From: Bacillus_BD sp963708895
Lineage (GTDB): Bacteria; Bacillota; Bacilli; Bacillales; Cytobacillaceae
Assembly (NCBI GenBank): GCA_963708895.1
Contig: CAVPUE010000010.1
Coordinates: 1 to 64,000 of the forward strand
Direction of reading: 5' to 3'
DNA length: 64,000 bases
In this document: in pieces, positions 35,630 through 47,624 of the stretch
How positions within the stretch are numbered: the first letter of the stretch is position 1
Layout of the letters: every line of letters starts with the position of its first letter
Notes under the pieces: model-generated
Databases searched by the model: none
Told to the model about the DNA's origin: nothing
The model's input: only the letters and a program-made list of their open reading frames with translations
Program-made: the position numbers and the translations under genes

Positions 35630-35986
35630 CTAATTAAAATAAAATCCCTGAGGTAAAGTGAATCCTAAATAGACAACACCTATGAAAGCAACAATCAATA
35701 AAATCCATGCCAAGCTTGCAGACTTTCCTTTTGAGGTTTGAGCTAAAACCATTTCAAAGAATCCAATGACGAGTAAACCTAATATCGTTTTAACCCAATA
35801 CATCCCAGGAATGACAGCCATGTTAGAAATTAACATACCACCTGTTACAATTATTAATAGATAAAATACGCGTAAAATCATTACAACAATTTTGTAAGGA
35901 CGTTGTTTTTCATTTTTATGTAGGACAATCGCAACAATAAATAAAATTAATGCTATTAGCCATGTAGTAATATGTGCATGTGTCAT
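35630..35986 (-). CDS. yisL: YisL, DUF1516 membrane protein
   Basis: A 118-aa integral membrane protein with four hydrophobic segments (about 6-22, 34-58, 66-82 and 92-112). It matches the DUF1516 family in length and topology and yisL in position. The loop after the first helix is basic (HKNEKQRPYK), which places it inside. The function is unknown. The start MTHAHITTWL follows a GAGG-type site. Confidence 0.85.
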   Translation of the reverse strand: MTHAHITTWLIALILFIVAIVLHKNEKQRPYKIVVMILRVFYLLIIVTGGMLISNMAVIPGMYWVKTILGLLVIGFFEMVLAQTSKGKSASLAWILLIVAFIGVVYLGFTLPQGFYFN

Positions 35987-36074
35987 TTTTTATCTACCTC
36001 CTCCTATAAATTCCCCTATTATCATACCATACGCATTTGGAAAAACCTATTGATATGGTGTTTACCACACATAT

Positions 36075-37275
36075 TCAACTTACATCTCTACCTAATTTTT
36101 GCTTGCTCTTATAAGTGAAATTTCTCCATACCCATTCAAGTGGTCCATAGTAAAAATATTTTAAGCCATAGCGTGCTAAATACGAGTTGACTGCCATAGA
36201 TAATTAGCACAAGAAGGGTTCCAGAAGCAACCGATACCTGCCCGTAAAGTCCTAAACCATATTGATAAAAAATGAGTGTAGATAGGATTGATTGAAACAA
36301 ATAATGACTAAAGGACATTCTTCCAACGGATGAGATGACAGTGACAAATTTATGTAACCATTTTGTTTCTGCAAGATGGGCAATCATCAGCCCATATGAA
36401 ATCGCTAAAAGCGGTCCCCCAAACATATCTTGCATATAATAAGTCGCTAAATTAGCGGTTCCCAAATATGGCGTTAGTTTAAAGAATAACCCTAAAATAA
36501 ACGTAATAAAAAAAGCAATCATAAAACCTTTTCGATATTGACTAGTCTTTTCAAACCATTTGTACTTTGCTGCCCCACCTCCGATTAAAAAAAGCGGAAA
36601 TAGCGTGAATAGCATTAAGATTAATCCCAAAATATTATTCGTGTAACTCCAATCAGCGATTCGCTGCTTCGTGATCTCCAAAAAGGTTCCATATTGATAA
36701 ACATCCACCGATTGTGAAGCTAATAGAGGAACAGAAACCGTTGACTCCGCTCCAGGCATCAACAAAACAGCCATGCCTAACAAACCAAGTAGCAGTAGAT
36801 TGGGCAAAAGATAAAAGATACTTCCGAGCACCAGCATTTTCTTTCCACTTAATTTTATAAACAACAGAAAAATGAAACCGAGCAAAGCATAATTAAATAA
36901 AATATCTCCATGCCAAACGAAAATCGCATGAGCAAGTCCTACAATCAGTAAGAAAAACAGCCTTCTTAAGGCAATAGGATAAAAGGAAAGTCCTTTTTGC
37001 TGCGTCTTTTCCGATAACATGACAAGTCCGTAGCCAAAAAGCATTGAAAATAATGGATAAAAGCTAGCTTGTATAAAAATATCTATAAACATATAAATCC
37101 CTTGATCAAGAGGATCTTCCCACCACTCTAATGGCTCTATATACAAAAACGGTGTATGAAACGATAACATATTGACTAAAAAAATGCCTAAAATAGCAAA
37201 TCCTCTTATTATGTCTAAAGAAACAATTCGATCTTTTTCCTTCAATTTGAAGAAGTTGTTCGTTCCATAATCCAA
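36075..37275 (-). pseudogene. DUF418 membrane protein, one-base frameshift near the end
   Basis: A YeiB/YxaH-like polytopic membrane protein with about ten helices; the N-terminal RIVSLDIIRGFAILGIFLVN is typical. The frame stops at 36136, but dropping one base of the TTTT at 36159-36162 continues to 36075 with YFYYGPLEWVWRNFTY, the conserved DUF418 ending. This gives 399 aa. The start is uncertain: TTG 37275 has only a weak site. Proposed roles of the family in transport are unproven. Confidence 0.8.
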
Positions 37276-37423
37276 CTCACTTTTAATTTATTAAGTTAAA
37301 GATAACTATTCTATTAAATATAAATTCTAAGATAAAAACTATTATCCTTGTTTTCATTTGATTCTGCATATAAGGATAAAATTAACATACTTATAATCAA
37401 ACCCTACCATACTACAAAATTTC

Positions 37424-37450
37424 ACCTTTTTTCCATCAATTCATACAATA
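37424..37450 (+). promoter_or_regulatory. Candidate sigma-K promoter of gerP
   Basis: AC (37424-37425), 16 bp, then CATACAATA (37442-37450) fits the sigma-K pattern AC...CATANNNTA. It lies about 75 bp before gerPA. The B. subtilis gerP operon is transcribed by sigma-K in the mother cell. Confidence 0.6.
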
Positions 37451-37523
37451 TAAAAAACTGGGCAAAGAATTCAAATGTTACGGATTCCTATTCCAAATTC
37501 AATAACATTAAAGGGTGTTATAA

Positions 37524-37747
37524 ATGCCAGCTATTGTAGGTGTTGTTCAAGTTATCAAATATCAGTTCTGCTTCTGTTTTCCATATTGGTGATACTTTTA
37601 AAATATCGGCTAACTTCTAATGCAAAAACATTTGCCGGAGCAGGTTCTTTTAATACAGGGGATAACGTACAATTACAAAACTATCAAAGTGCAACAAATA
37701 CATTCGATTAAGATAATATAGATCAGGGTAATTTCTTTAATGTATAA
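37524..37747 (+). pseudogene. gerPA: gerPA, two frameshifts and a stop
   Basis: GerP proteins sit in the spore coat and let germinants pass. ATG 37524 follows AAAGGGTG and opens MPAIVGVVQVI. One-base insertions at 37557-37559 (AAA) and 37615-37616 (TT) must be removed to read ISSASVFHIGDTFKISA and NAKTFAGAGSFNTGDN. A TAA at 37709-37711 then interrupts the conserved DxD before NIDQGNF. Corrected length is 73 codons, as in B. subtilis. The gene is broken as given. Confidence 0.8.
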
Positions 37748-37807
37748 ATAACTTTTCGTTACTTTTACAAAATCTCATATATGACAAATAATAAAGTGGT
37801 GATTTTA

Positions 37808-38038
37808 ATGAATCTTTATGTTCAACAATCCATAACCATTCAATTCTTAAAAGTAAACAGTGTGACAAACTCTTCTGTTCTTCAAATTGGAAGTGCAGGA
37901 ATTATTAAACCAGCTACTAATTTGTATAACACAGGTGGATTTACAGGTGCAGCTCCTCAAATACAAGGACCGATTCCAATTACCGCTGGATTTCACCAGA
38001 CCGCACCATTGGTTCCTTTGACATCTACAAGTGGATAA
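37808..38038 (+). CDS. gerPB: Spore germination protein GerPB
   Basis: The only fully intact gene of the operon with a normal stop, 76 aa. The start MNLYVQQSITIQFLKVNSVT and the motif SSVLQIGSAG match GerPB. ATG 37808 follows AGTGGTGA. It acts in the spore coat with the other GerP proteins to make the coat permeable to germinants. Its integrity beside broken neighbours is odd. Confidence 0.88.
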   Translation: MNLYVQQSITIQFLKVNSVTNSSVLQIGSAGIIKPATNLYNTGGFTGAAPQIQGPIPITAGFHQTAPLVPLTSTSG

Positions 38039-38146
38039 GGTCCCATGAAGTTATGAATCTCAACTGACATTCTTAGTTTCCAGAGAGACAAATAATCTTT
38101 GAAAAAATTATTTCATATGGAAAGAGAGTATCGAGAGGTGGGAACG

Positions 38147-38792
38147 ATGAATCAGGATATTTATCAAATACTCCAATCCATGCAAACCTATATATATAAT
38201 CAAGATAAAGTTAATACGAGATCTGCAAAAAAAAATTCAGTCATTAGAGGAAGCGGTATCAGAAATTCAGAAATCGACCTCCTGTTCAAATTGAACGCAT
38301 GGAATATAAATTTGATCAATTAAAAGTCGAAACACTTGAGGGTACTTTAAATATTGGACTTAAATCCATCTGATTTACAAGGCATAGAGGATTATTCAGT
38401 ACCTAATGGTAAGGGTAAAGGCCCGGTCATGGTCAGAGTCATGGCAGGTAGGGACCTCTTGAACCAAAGGAAAGAATGTCTATGTTTACAGAATTAGAAA
38501 GTTCGACTAACCAATATCTTGATGAAAATCTTCAGTCCATTATAGTAGACACATGTGAGCAATTGAAATATAAAGTTGATGAAACTTATCATGATTTTAT
38601 TCTTCAAGATATTAAAAGACAACTTCCTAACTAGAATAGAATCTTATTTAAATCAACCTGTGAAAAATGGACAAACGAAAGAACAACAAAAAGAATGGAT
38701 TGTTGAACAATTAAAAAAAGAAATTCAAAATGGTGTGTTAACCTTTCTGCAAACATTTACCCGAAAATATGAATGGAGAGAAATCAGAATGA
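38147..38792 (+). pseudogene. gerPC: gerPC, at least six frame breaks
   Basis: ATG 38147 opens MNQDIYQILQSMQTYIYNQD after GAGGTGGG. Successive frames give QKKIQSLEEAVSEIQ, VQIERMEYKFDQLKVETLEG, NIGLNPSDLQG, then MFTELESSTNQYLDENLQS and RIESYLNQPVKNGQ. Joining them needs one-base changes near 38213, 38269, 38358, 38430-38455, 38630 and 38757. The corrected stop TGA (38790-38792) overlaps the gerPD ATG, the expected tight packing. As given it cannot make GerPC. Confidence 0.78.
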
Positions 38793-38963
38793 ATTTTGAA
38801 GTTGTAAACCGTGATATTTGTGTTGGTCATATTAATGTGCTTGGTGTTTCAAGTTCCTCGGTTTTAATGGTTGGGGATACCAATTCCATTCAGCTTACTT
38901 CTCTGTTTGATACTCCGCCAGAATCATTAATTATTGGTCCATTTGTACCATTAGGTACTCTAA
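38789..38963 (+). CDS. gerPD: Spore germination protein GerPD (end of frame altered)
   Basis: ATG 38789 opens MNFEVVNRDICVGHINVLG. The motif VSSSSVLMVGDTNSI and the ending SLFDTPPESLIIGPF match GerPD. An extra base near 38957-38959 removes the expected TAA (38961-38963, overlapping the gerPE ATG), so as written the frame runs on to 39060. The corrected protein is about 57 aa. It follows GerPC with a 4-base overlap. Confidence 0.8.
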
Positions 38964-39366
38964 TGTTAACAAGAATATCAAAAGTCGCAACATTAAGGTC
39001 AAATCAGTCATTTTTGCCTCTACTCTCCAAATTGGTGATTCAAACGAAATTAATGGTTTGACCCGTGTTCTTGCTGTCCAAAGACAAAGGGAAGTATTTT
39101 TTAGTAATGAAGGAGACTTTTCTTTATTTAAAATTTTTTCCTATCCACTTCCACTACCACCTATAAATGAACCGATAACTATCCATACAACTTCACCCAA
39201 TCCGATTATTAAAGTAGGCTCAATTGATGTAACTGCGCTCAGTACCTCAGCATTTATGCATATTGGAAATACTGAACATATTCACATGGAAACTAGAGTT
39301 TTACACATTAGACAAATAGAGACTGTTAATGAACCAATCAACCATACTGGAGAGGAGGAGGGATAA
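38963..39366 (+). pseudogene. gerPE: gerPE, one-base deletion
   Basis: ATG 38963 opens MLTRISKV. One missing base near 38994-38996 must be restored to read on as NIKVKSVIFASTLQIGD and INGLTRVLAVQRQREVFFSN, the GerPE pattern. The second SSxxHIG-like repeat is STSAFMHIGNTEHI. The stop at 39364-39366 lies directly before gerPF, and its last codons (GAGGAGGGA) serve as the gerPF ribosome site. Corrected length is 134 aa. Confidence 0.8.
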
Positions 39367-39367
39367 G

Positions 39368-39587
39368 ATGCCTGCATTTGTTGGTCCTGTTCAAATTCAT
39401 AAACATTGGTGGAGGAAATGTTCAATTTGGTGATGCCTTAAATATTTCACCAAAAAGTAATTCAAAATCAAATTTAGGTTCAGGTGCTGGAAATACTGGT
39501 GCATTCGTCATGACGAACAATGGAATCAGTGCAACAAATCATATTGATAATAATTTAATCGACCAGCCAAACGTTGGAAATAATTAA
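39368..39587 (+). pseudogene. gerPF: gerPF, one-base insertion
   Basis: ATG 39368 opens MPAFVGPVQI. Removing one base at about 39399-39401 continues as INIGGGNVQFGDALNISPKS and ends LIDQPNVGNN, the GerPF signature, 72 aa. It is a paralogue of GerPA and the last gene of the operon; a strong terminator follows. Confidence 0.82.
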
Positions 39588-39628
39588 AAAAACGGTAGGG
39601 TAAATTGAATTTCCTTACCGTTTTTTTT
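39586..39628 (+). terminator. Terminator of gerP
   Basis: AACGGTA.GG.AAATT pairs with GAATTTCCTTACCGTT and is followed by TTTTTTTT. It converges on the addA stop at 39631. Confidence 0.85.
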
Positions 39629-39630
39629 AA

Positions 39631-42600
39631 TTATTTTTCCAATTTCAATATATGTGCACCATCAAAGAAAAACAAATAACGTTCGACAACTGGTCGTTTA
39701 TAAATTTGTTCAATGGCTTTTGTATAAAGATCAATCTGAACTCTATAACGTTTTTCTAGGATGGGTCTAGCCTCTTCATAAATCCACCTTTAAAACGATC
39801 GGTTATTCCATCTGTTTTATAGTCAACCAGAATTAATCCTCTTTCATCTTCAAATAAACAGTCGATAATCCCTTGGACAAGAACAGGCTCATCTTCTCCC
39901 TTCCAGTCTGCATAAGCGACACTTGCTGGAATGCATAAACTGAATGGAACCTCTCGATCTAGTTTTTTCGCTACTGCTTATTCGCTGTCCTAAGTCTGAT
40001 TGAACAAAGGCGATTAATAAATCTGGGTTAATCACTTCTACTTGCTCTACTGTAAGGAGTTCTTTCCCAACCATGTTTTGCAACAGTTTTTCAATTGTTT
40101 CATGATCAATCTGTTCTGAAAACGGCATATGCTGCATCACCATATGCATGGCCGTTCCAATTTCTGCTGGAGATAATGCTTTTTCCTGCATAAATCGTGG
40201 TCTGTTCATTAATGGCTTTTTGAACTTCCGGATCATTTCTGTCCCGCTTCCTTCATCCGCCACTTCTCTTTGACGCTTGATTTCCGAAACGGATTGCTTA
40301 GAACGGTGTGATGAAGCACTAGAAAATGGATAGTTCCATGAAAGACGCTCAAAAATCTCATTTTTATTGGAAGATTCTTTAGGATATGATTTACCTTCTG
40401 TCACGCTTTCTAACCACGTTTCATCGATTGCATCCATTTCTTCATCTATCCTGACATCATTTGACTTGATCACTTGAATTTTCCAACAAGATGGATGCTG
40501 GACTAATTCTTCCGGAATCAGTGCTGATGGCTGAACTTCTTCAGCAAACAAAGTTTGACTGTCTTGATGTCGGACAAGTGAAGGTCCTACCCAATCAAGA
40601 TAACTTCCCGCAGAAGCACGTTCGTAATCCTTTAAAAGCCACTCACTGTGATTCAGATTTTGTTCCCATTTTTCTAGTTTCTTTTGCAAACTTTTAACAG
40701 AAGATAGTAAAAATAATTTCTCTTTTGCTCTTGTTAAAGCTACATATAAAACACGCATTTCTTCTGCTAGCATTTCCATCTTTTTCTTTCTTTTAAAAGC
40801 CAGTTGCGGCAAGGATGGATACGTAATTCTTTTATCAACATTGACATATTTCGTAGCAAAACCGAACTCTTTATCAAGTAAATACGGTTTTCTCAAATCC
40901 ATCGTGTTAAAACTTCTGCCTAATCCTGCAACAAAAACAACTGGAAATTCTAGACCTTTACTGCTATGAATCGTCATCAAGCGAACAACATCCTCTTGTT
41001 CTCCTAAGGCACGAGCTGCACCTAAATCATCTCCCCGCTCTTGCATTCTTTCAATAAAACGTAGAAAGCGGAACAATCCCCGAAACGAAGTGGCCTCGTA
41101 TTGTCGTGCACGGTCATATAAAGCTCGTAAATTTGCTTGCCGCTGTTTACCACCAGGTAGTCCTCCTACATAATCGTAAAAATGAGTGTCCCGATAAAGC
41201 TGCCAGATTAATGCAGCCAAGGAGCCTTGTCTTGCCATCGATCGCCATTCATTTAACATCAAGAAAAACGGCTTCACTCTGTCATAGATAGATTCATGAT
41301 CACCTGCTGGTTTTTGGGTGCAAAACGAGGAAAGAGCATCATAAAAAGCACCGTTTTTTTGCTCTATTCGAATAACTGCCAACTCATCTTCATGTAAACC
41401 AACAATAGGTGAGCGAAGTACGGATGCCAACGGAATATCCTGATAGGGATTATCAATGACTTTTAACAAGGACATCATAATCGTGATTTCGGTTGCTTGA
41501 AAATACCCTGTCGATAAATTTGCATATATGGGAATTCCTTGTTGCTTAAATTCCTCCATAATTTGTGGTGCCCATGTCATGGACCGAAGTAAAATAACGA
41601 TATCACGATACATAATAGGTCGACTGCTTTTTGTTTTCGGATTATAAATCGAAGCACGCTCCGTAATGATCGTTTTAATTTTATTGGCCATTACTCTTGC
41701 TTCAAGCTGCGACTGCTCTAACTCTACTACATCAAAAACATTGTCGTTTTCCTCAGTATTTTCTGCTTCTGTCACATCACTTCATCATTTTCAAGATCAA
41801 CAATTAGCAATTCAACGGGATAGGGTTCATCTTCAGGGTACGCTGCTCCTTTAATCAGTTCTGCGGCTTCATTGTATTCAATTTCCCCAACACTAACCCC
41901 CATGATTTGTTTAAATAAATAATTGGTTCCACTTAAAACTTCTTTTCTACTACGGAAGTTTCGCGCCAAATCAATTTTTAACCCCGTGTTCTCTCCATTG
42001 CTTGTAAATTGATTATATTTACCAAGAAAAAGATTAGGTTCTGCAAGACGAAAACGATAAATCGATTGCTTTACGTCGCCTACCATAAAGAGATTTCCCG
42101 TACTTTCACCATCCTTCGAAACAAGCCCGATAATCGCTTCCTGAACCATATTAACGTCTTGATATTCATCAACGAGTACCTCTTTGAAGGTATCACGATA
42201 ATGAAGAGCAGCTTCTGAAGGAGCGAGAATGCCTTCTCGTTTGGCAGATGGATCGAGTAAAATATCAAGGCAGAAATGCTCTAAATCCGCAAAGTCCACT
42301 AACCCTTTTTCCGTTTTTACGATATTGAATTTATCGGAAAAGCACTGAACCAATTCGACCAGTGTTTGTATTAACGGTCTCATTTCTGTCATATCACGAA
42401 GAAAACTTTCTGGTTTACGATTAAATAATTCATCTTGAATCGCTTTCAGCTTTTTCTTGGCATCATCCCGTAATTTTTGTGCTCGATCCATTAAGGACTT
42501 ATCATATTCATCACCTTTACACGTTTTAGCCCGTGAAAAAGTCCAGTTCTGCATATTTTCATATAATGCATTCCAAGATTCCTTACTTGCCACGAGCATC

Positions 42601-43412
42601 CTATCAAGAATTTGCAGGTCGTCCAGAAAGTTTTCTGCTCTTGGTGCAGGTCCTCCTGGCTGCTTCGTTAGTTCGAGGCCAGCCTCGAGCATTTCTCTAA
42701 TTCCTTCTAACTGTAACTGGGTATCAAACCGCAACGATTCCATGAATGGCAGTTCTTCCAAATTGCTAACAGAATCTACTTTATACATATTTACGATGTC
42801 TTTTAAATATTTTTCTGGTGATGGATTCGCACGCGCAAAATCATAAAGATCACGAATGATATCCATTAATGCTAGATCACTACGATCATTCGTAAAACTA
42901 TCTACTAAACGGAAAAAACGTTCATTATCCGGCTTTCCATATTCCTCTTCAAATAATTCATCAAGTACTTCATCCCGTAATAACTGTGCCTCTGTTGAAT
43001 CAGCGATTCTAAAACCTGGATCAATATCGATTAAATAATAATATTTTCGAATGACATCTAAACAAAAGGAGTGAAGAGTTGAAATCGATGCTCGATTTAA
43101 TAAACTTAATTGTTTTCGTAAATGAGTAGAAGTCGGATCTTCATTAATCGCTTTTTCTAGTGCTTCACTAATTCGATTTCTCATTTCAGCTGCTGAAGCA
43201 TTCGTAAAAGTAACAACTAATAGTTCATCCACATTTATTGGATTTTCCTTTGATAACACTTTTTTAATCATTCTCTCAACCAATACAGCTGTTTTTCCAG
43301 ATCCTGCAGCAGCGGCAACTAATATATCTTGACCATAGGCCATGATCGCTTTCCATTGATCATCTGTCCATGTCACATTTTCAGGTTTAGGAGGTATTTT
43401 ACTCGCCGTCAT
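39631..43412 (-). pseudogene. addA: AddA helicase-nuclease subunit, three frame breaks
   Basis: With AddB it resects double-strand breaks for recombination. Walker A is AAAAGSGKTAVLVERM at the N-terminus, UvrD-type helicase motifs follow (VDEYQDVN, MTIHSSKGLEFPVVF), and the RecB-like nuclease motif LVDYKTDGI lies near the end. Frame breaks occur near 41770, 39965 (extra A) and 39798 (missing T). Corrected, it is 1260 aa and ends FFFDGAHILKLEK. The start is ATG 43412 after AAAGGAGG, overlapping the addB end. The breaks look like sequence error in an important gene. Confidence 0.87.
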
Positions 43413-46400
43413 CACTACTAACCTCCTTTTTCATTAATTCAAGGGCTTGCTCTTTTGATCTTGGTACAAGCAAACGATAATGATTTTCCTCCATTGATTC
43501 ATCAAACTGACAAACCGGTTTATACGAACAAAATGTACACGGGATTCGATCTTTTAGTTTATATGGATCTAGCGCTACATTTCCTTCTGATATCGCATTT
43601 CCTGTTTTTACATATAAATGATGTAAATAATCACTAATCCCTTCAAATTCTTGCTTGCTGGCAACTTTTGAATGTTTGGCAAACGATCCATCCTTATTGA
43701 TTTTTGCTGGAATAATATTCGATGTAGACCCCGAATCCAAATTCAAATCCATCATTTTAACGGCATTTTCTTCACCAAGTACAAGTCCATTCATTTTAAA
43801 CTTCTTGAACAATTCCTTTTCAATATCCTCTAACGTCAGAATTTTCTTCGCACTAATCATTGGATTATGCACATGAAAATAAAGCACTCCTGCAGGCGTC
43901 GCCTCTTCTCCAATTAAGGTCGTTGAGTGATGCACAATAAGATCTAAATAAGTGAGCATTTGCAAGGTGATTCCATAGTAGACTTCACTTAAGTTTAACT
44001 CTTTCGCACTTGATTTATAGTCAATGATCCTTAAATAGACACCATGATCATCTTTTGCTTTATCTACACGGTCAATCCGACCGATAAGCTCCATTTTTGT
44101 GCCATTTCTCAGTTTAAATGATAATGGCGGCAATTCTCTTTTTGGACCAAATGCTATTTCTAGTCCAACAGGTGAGAATCCACTTACCTTTGCATGCTCA
44201 CTTAAAATAATCGATGCCCGACTAATGATTTGCTCTAATTTCCGTTTAATATACGTATGACGATTTGAGCTGTTTAAAATTTCATGTTGCAGCTTTGGTG
44301 CTAAAATTTCTACAGCCTCTTTTGCCAATTGTTCAGATTGTTCCCTTGTCAGGTCAGACCAAGAAATCTTACTGTCCATAACGGTTTCTGCAATATATTT
44401 TAAGGCTGCATGGAACAGTTCTCCAATATCAGGTGCTTCTAATCGAAACACTTGACGTTCTCGTAGTTTCAGTCCATGCTGAGCGAAATGAGAGAACTGA
44501 CAGCTATGAAAAAGCTCCATTCTCGAAACACTTGCTTGAATCGTATCACCATATAATTCCTGACTCAGATCCTCTGACAACTGTTTCACTGCGTTTTGAT
44601 AATGTAAACTTGATAGCACACGGAGTGCGCTTTTTCTGTTTGCTCCTTCAACATACCAGTTATAGACATCCCACCAAAAATCAGCTACTGGATACTGTCG
44701 TTTTTTCATTTGCAACTGTGAAGTTAAGTAGGACAAACTTCTATTACTATGTGAAATATATGGAAGTTGCTCTGTTTCAGGCAATTCTACTGGATCTGTC
44801 ATGTATACCAATCTGTCATGTTCAGGGAATAAATCTTGCATTCTTTTGATATAAAGAGATGGCATGAGTGCGTTCCCTTCTTCGTTTGCAAGTGGATAGC
44901 TGATGTACAACTGATGTGATGGTGTTGTGAACGCCAGATAAGCTATAAATTCTTCATCTAATAGTCTTGTTTTGCTTGTTGGAGCAATCTTTAACCCATT
45001 TTGAATGATCTTTTCACGATCTTCATCTGCAAGGATGCCATCATCTGTAAATTTCTTTGGTAATACCCCTTCATTTAAGCCAATGATAAAAGCAACCTTA
45101 ACATTGGATAATCTTGATTTTTCTAAATCCCCTGCTAATACTTGGTCCATTGCTGGTGGTACAAGTGAAAATCGCAGTGATTCTAATCCAGCTTCCAATA
45201 TTTTTGAAAAGGTTGGTAAGGATAGTTTTTCATTCCCTAAAATTTCAACAAATTGATCCAAAATATCAATGATCGCGTTCCAAGCTTGATCATGCTCTCT
45301 CGCTTTAACAAGATTCCCTTTCTCTTCTTCTGCGGTTTTCCATTTTTCAAGCTTTGCTGGAATATCTAATTCCTCGATAAACAAATAAAGTGCTTCTCCC
45401 AACTGACGACCATTCACAGCCTTTTTCAACCGTCTTGAAAGCCGAAGAATCGGTTCTGTTACAATCAAGCGTAATTCATTTAAGATTTGTTCAATTTGCC
45501 GCTCTTTATCCGTTTGAGCCATATTTTCTAATTCTAAGCCTTGAATCCGGCGGTACTTCCATTGCTCTCTTTTTGTCCATTTATCGCCTTTAATGCCAAA
45601 AGCTAATACATAGTTTTCAAGTAGATCCATTTGTTCTCGAAGCTTTTCCACTTTTTGTCCAAGTGGAAATAAAAGTTCCGTTTTAATGGCTCGAAAAACA
45701 GGTTCATATCTCCAGTTACTGTTAATCATTTCAAGAACAGATCGAATAAGCTCAACTAATGGATGGTGAAGCATCGTTCTTTTTTGATCAATGAAATAGG
45801 GAATCTCATGGTCTTGAAAAATCGTTTCAATCAACTCATGATAATCCTGTCCATTTCTCATTAATAAGGCTATATCACGATAGCGATAATTTTCCTCATG
45901 GACAAGTCGTCGGATATTTCGAGCAACCCCTTCTATTTCTGCTCTTCGATTCACAGCCTCTGCAAGATGTATGGAACCCTCACCTTTGTAACGTTGTACA
46001 GGACGGGAATCAAAATAAGATTCAAGATGCTGTAGTGCTGGATTTTGCCATCGTTGTTGTTCTTGTAAGATGATTTTCTCTACTGACAAGCCATTAACAG
46101 CAGCCATTTCCATTAGCGTCCTGCCATTTTCACCTGACAGACGAAACAAATGTAAATCATCTGGTCTCTGTTCATGAAACAGGCTGATCAAGTGTTAATG
46201 TAATAGAAATTTCAGGACAATGTTTCATTAATTGCTCAATAATCATATACTCTTGAGGAGTAAAGCTATGAAATCCATCTATATAGATTTCCGCATTTTT
46301 CAATAAAAGCGATTCGTTGATTTTCTCTGATAACAATCGGAAATAATCTTCTGAATCAATGTATTTATTGGATAATTCCGCTTCAAAATTTTCATAAATT

Positions 46401-46885
46401 AGCTGTAAATCATGAAGTTTATCTTTCAATACTTTTTCACTTTGTTCATTTTGTCCGACTTCAATTAATTCTTGTGGTTGAACACAATAACGTTTAAACT
46501 CGATAAGCATCTGTTCCATTCTACTAATAAAACCTGCTTTATCTGCTGCAGTACTGTATAAGTGCAATTCTTCTTTTTTATCTTCTATAATCTTTTGAAT
46601 CAGCATACTAATTCCCGTACTATTTAAATGATAGCGGCTAATCCCGCCTGTTTCTTGAAGTACCTTCCATGCTAGACGGGTGAATGAAAATACTTGCGCT
46701 CGAATCATTCCACCAAGGCCGGGAGTTTGGATTAATTGATATTCAGATAAAAACGTCATTTGTTCTGGTACAATATAAAGAATGGGATTCCCTTTAGGAT
46801 TTTCCAATAATTTATCTTTGATTTCTTCAAGACATTTTGAAGTCTTTCCAGTTCCTGAACGTCCTATGATTAAACGAACTGACAT
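43399..46885 (-). pseudogene. addB: AddB helicase-nuclease subunit, one-base frameshift
   Basis: The partner of AddA. The N-terminal P-loop is GRSGTGKTS; the C-terminal nuclease has LRIIDYKSS. The four Cys of the iron-sulphur staple are visible in FHSCQFSHF and, near the end, CTFCSYKPVC. One extra T in GTTTCATG (about 46178-46180) splits the gene after LTLDQPV; without it the product is 1161 aa, the normal size. GAAGGGGGAG precedes the ATG. Confidence 0.9.
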
Positions 46886-47044
46886 TTTTTCTCCCCCTTC
46901 CAGATTATTTTTATCTTAACACACCTGCTTCGTTCAATATAAAAAACAACTTCCATTTAAAAAAGACCCGCATTTTACGAATCTTTTCGAAAACTCTTTA
47001 CCATCTATTTCAAAGTCATATTTTCATTTCATGAGCTTGTCCTT

Positions 47045-47599
47045 TTAAAAAGTAACATCTATTTGATCAATCGGCCAATAGCGAAGATCTACTTTGCCAA
47101 CTACTTGATCGATTGAGACAAAACCAAATTCACGACTATCTCGACTTCCGAGACGATTATCCCCTAACACGAAAATATGCCCCTCTGGTACCGTATCTGC
47201 TCCTGTCAATTCCAATAACGTAAAATCTCCTGTTAAACGTCCTCCAAACGTTTCTTTACGATACTTATCTAAATAAGTCTCCTCCTGTTTTTTTCCATTG
47301 AGATAAAGGACATCATTCCGATATTCAACCGTATCTCCTGGTAATCCGATAATCCGTTTTATATAGTCTTCCTCTTGATTTGCGTGAAAGACGATGACAT
47401 CAAAACGATTGAGTTCCCCAATTTGAAAGCCAATTTTATTCACAACGAGTTTGTTACCATCTTGTAAAGTTGGCATCATTGACTCACCTTCAACGATATA
47501 ATTGGAGAAAAAGAATGTACGAATAAAGGCAAAAATGATGATTCCAATGGCAAATGCCTTTAACCATTCTACACCTTCTTTTTTGACTTCCTCTTTCAT
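47045..47599 (-). CDS. sipV: Type I signal peptidase
   Basis: Cuts signal peptides from exported proteins at the outer membrane face. The 184-aa protein has one N-terminal helix (about residues 12-32). The catalytic Ser is in VEGESMMPTL and the Lys in YIKRIIGLPGD; the GDNRLGSRDSREFG box follows. The start is ATG 47599. The neighbours yhjE and addB match B. subtilis sipV, though paralogue naming among Sip proteins is uncertain. Confidence 0.9.
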   Translation of the reverse strand: MKEEVKKEGVEWLKAFAIGIIIFAFIRTFFFSNYIVEGESMMPTLQDGNKLVVNKIGFQIGELNRFDVIVFHANQEEDYIKRIIGLPGDTVEYRNDVLYLNGKKQEETYLDKYRKETFGGRLTGDFTLLELTGADTVPEGHIFVLGDNRLGSRDSREFGFVSIDQVVGKVDLRYWPIDQIDVTF

Positions 47600-47624
47600 A
47601 TACACCACACTCTCTTTCCCGGAA

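Noticed and set aside
37320..37520. ORF of 63 codons upstream of gerPA as a separate gene
   Set aside because: No ribosome site, and it spans the sigma-K-type promoter; the region is better explained as the gerP leader.
42457..42846. Plus-strand ORF of 129 codons within addA
   Set aside because: Antisense shadow of AddA; no ribosome site and no family resemblance.
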